Of a stretch of DNA of 34,394 nt, positions 33,967-34,394 are shown one piece after another; the first letter of the stretch is position 1, and every line of letters begins with the position of its first letter. Origin of the DNA: an uncultured Rikenellaceae bacterium (GTDB lineage: Bacteria; Bacteroidota; Bacteroidia; Bacteroidales; Rikenellaceae). The position numbers and the translations under genes were made by a program. The stretch is from contig CASEGL010000013.1 in assembly GCA_949287525.1 (NCBI GenBank), positions 1 through 34,394 of the forward strand, written 5' to 3'. A model generated the notes under the pieces. That model saw only the letters and a list, made by a program, of their open reading frames with translations, was not told the DNA's origin and made no database searches.

Positions 33967-34394
33967 TTACTCCCGGATGATCTTCACTTCGCCTCCCTCG
34001 CCGAGCAGAATGATCGAAGAGGCCTTGCGGGTCGGACGCCCCTCCCATTTCGGATCCACCACATAGTCGGCTCCGGAAAGAATCGCCTCGTCGATCTCCT
34101 CAAAGCGTTTCGGCGTCGCGCCGCCCGACAGGTTGGCCGACGTGGAAACCAGCGGATGCCCCAGCCGCTGCACCACCCTGCGGCAGAATTCGTGGTCCGG
34201 CACCCGCACGGCCAGCGTCCCCTCCTCGGGGATCAGGTTCGGAGCCACGCCTGCGGCTCCGGGCAGGATGAGGGTCAGCGGCTTGTCGGCACACTCCAGC
34301 AGATCCCATGCGACGGACGGTACGTTGCGGAAATAACGGGCCACATTGGCAATGGCATCCACCAGCACGATCATCCCCTTCTTGTTTTCGGAAC
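33967..34394 (-). CDS. TsaC/Sua5 (YrdC-domain) L-threonylcarbamoyladenylate synthase, 5' end missing
   Basis: The enzyme makes threonylcarbamoyl-AMP from threonine, bicarbonate and ATP for the t6A37 modification of tRNA. The visible frame is open to the right edge (SENKKG precedes the ATG at 34374), so the true start lies outside. The seen part has KPLTLILPGA, the sheet region EEGTLAVRVPDHEF, and the hallmark HPLVSTSANLSG, ending after KASSIILLGEGGEVKIIRE. The absent N-terminus would hold the KxR substrate-binding segment. Confidence 0.88.
   Translation of the reverse strand, partial: SENKKGMIVLVDAIANVARYFRNVPSVAWDLLECADKPLTLILPGAAGVAPNLIPEEGTLAVRVPDHEFCRRVVQRLGHPLVSTSANLSGGATPKRFEEIDEAILSGADYVVDPKWEGRPTRKASSIILLGEGGEVKIIRE

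Overview
The window reads as chromosomal DNA of a Bacteroidales bacterium, most likely Rikenellaceae/Alistipes-like. That assignment is inference. It rests on the repeated Bacteroidetes -7 promoter element TAnnTTTG in front of many genes, a complete Na+-translocating NADH:quinone reductase operon, Bacteroidetes-restricted families (DUF4919, DUF4294, DUF2795-like, FlK-like thioesterase), and GC-rich coding over most of the length. The first ~2.5 kb is visibly AT-richer and belongs to an integrated element whose other end lies beyond the left edge.

Layout. (a) 1-2560: right-hand end of a mobile element, with a partial gene, a three-helix membrane protein, a 452-residue tyrosine recombinase, and a 280-bp non-coding end. 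That end holds three repeats spaced exactly 41 bp, two hairpins, and a perfect 30-bp tandem repeat that copies the 3' end of the neighbouring DUF2795-like gene: a textbook-looking attachment region. (b) 2539-5862: DUF2795-like gene, PduO-type cobalamin adenosyltransferase, a methyltransferase-like relic and a BaiN/HI0933-type flavoprotein on the minus strand, then divergent cytidine deaminase and an RluA-type pseudouridine synthase. (c) 6702-12154 (minus): C11 lipoprotein peptidase, DUF4919 protein and dapA as one unit, then ligA, then a 50-residue peptide gene with its own promoter and terminator. (d) 12468-15785: an acidic protein with a one-cluster ferredoxin, two coupled short-chain dehydrogenase genes, and a divergent LuxR-type regulator broken by an in-frame TAG. 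(e) 15907-19461: a PPi-type phosphofructokinase, a hotdog thioesterase and an A-type flavoprotein in one unit, with a divergent DUF4294 gene. (f) 19553-22841: prfC and nadB. (g) 23199-29120: nqrABCDEF. (h) 29446-31769 (plus): TatD-family hydrolase, tcdA, and a D-2-hydroxyacid dehydrogenase. (i) 32084-34394 (minus): dihydrolipoyl dehydrogenase, a 4HBT thioesterase, and a TsaC/Sua5-family gene running off the right edge.

Most of the chromosome here is core metabolism: NAD synthesis (nadB), lysine and cell-wall precursor (dapA), DNA joining (ligA), sodium-coupled respiration (nqr), glycolysis, and tRNA t6A/ct6A modification (a TsaC-family gene and tcdA). No tRNA, rRNA, CRISPR array or insertion sequence was recognised. 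The most interesting structures are the integration end, the 50-residue peptide gene, the interrupted regulator, the abutting divergent promoters at 18827-18842, the CRP-like palindrome ahead of nqrA, and the unexplained gap between nadB and nqrF.
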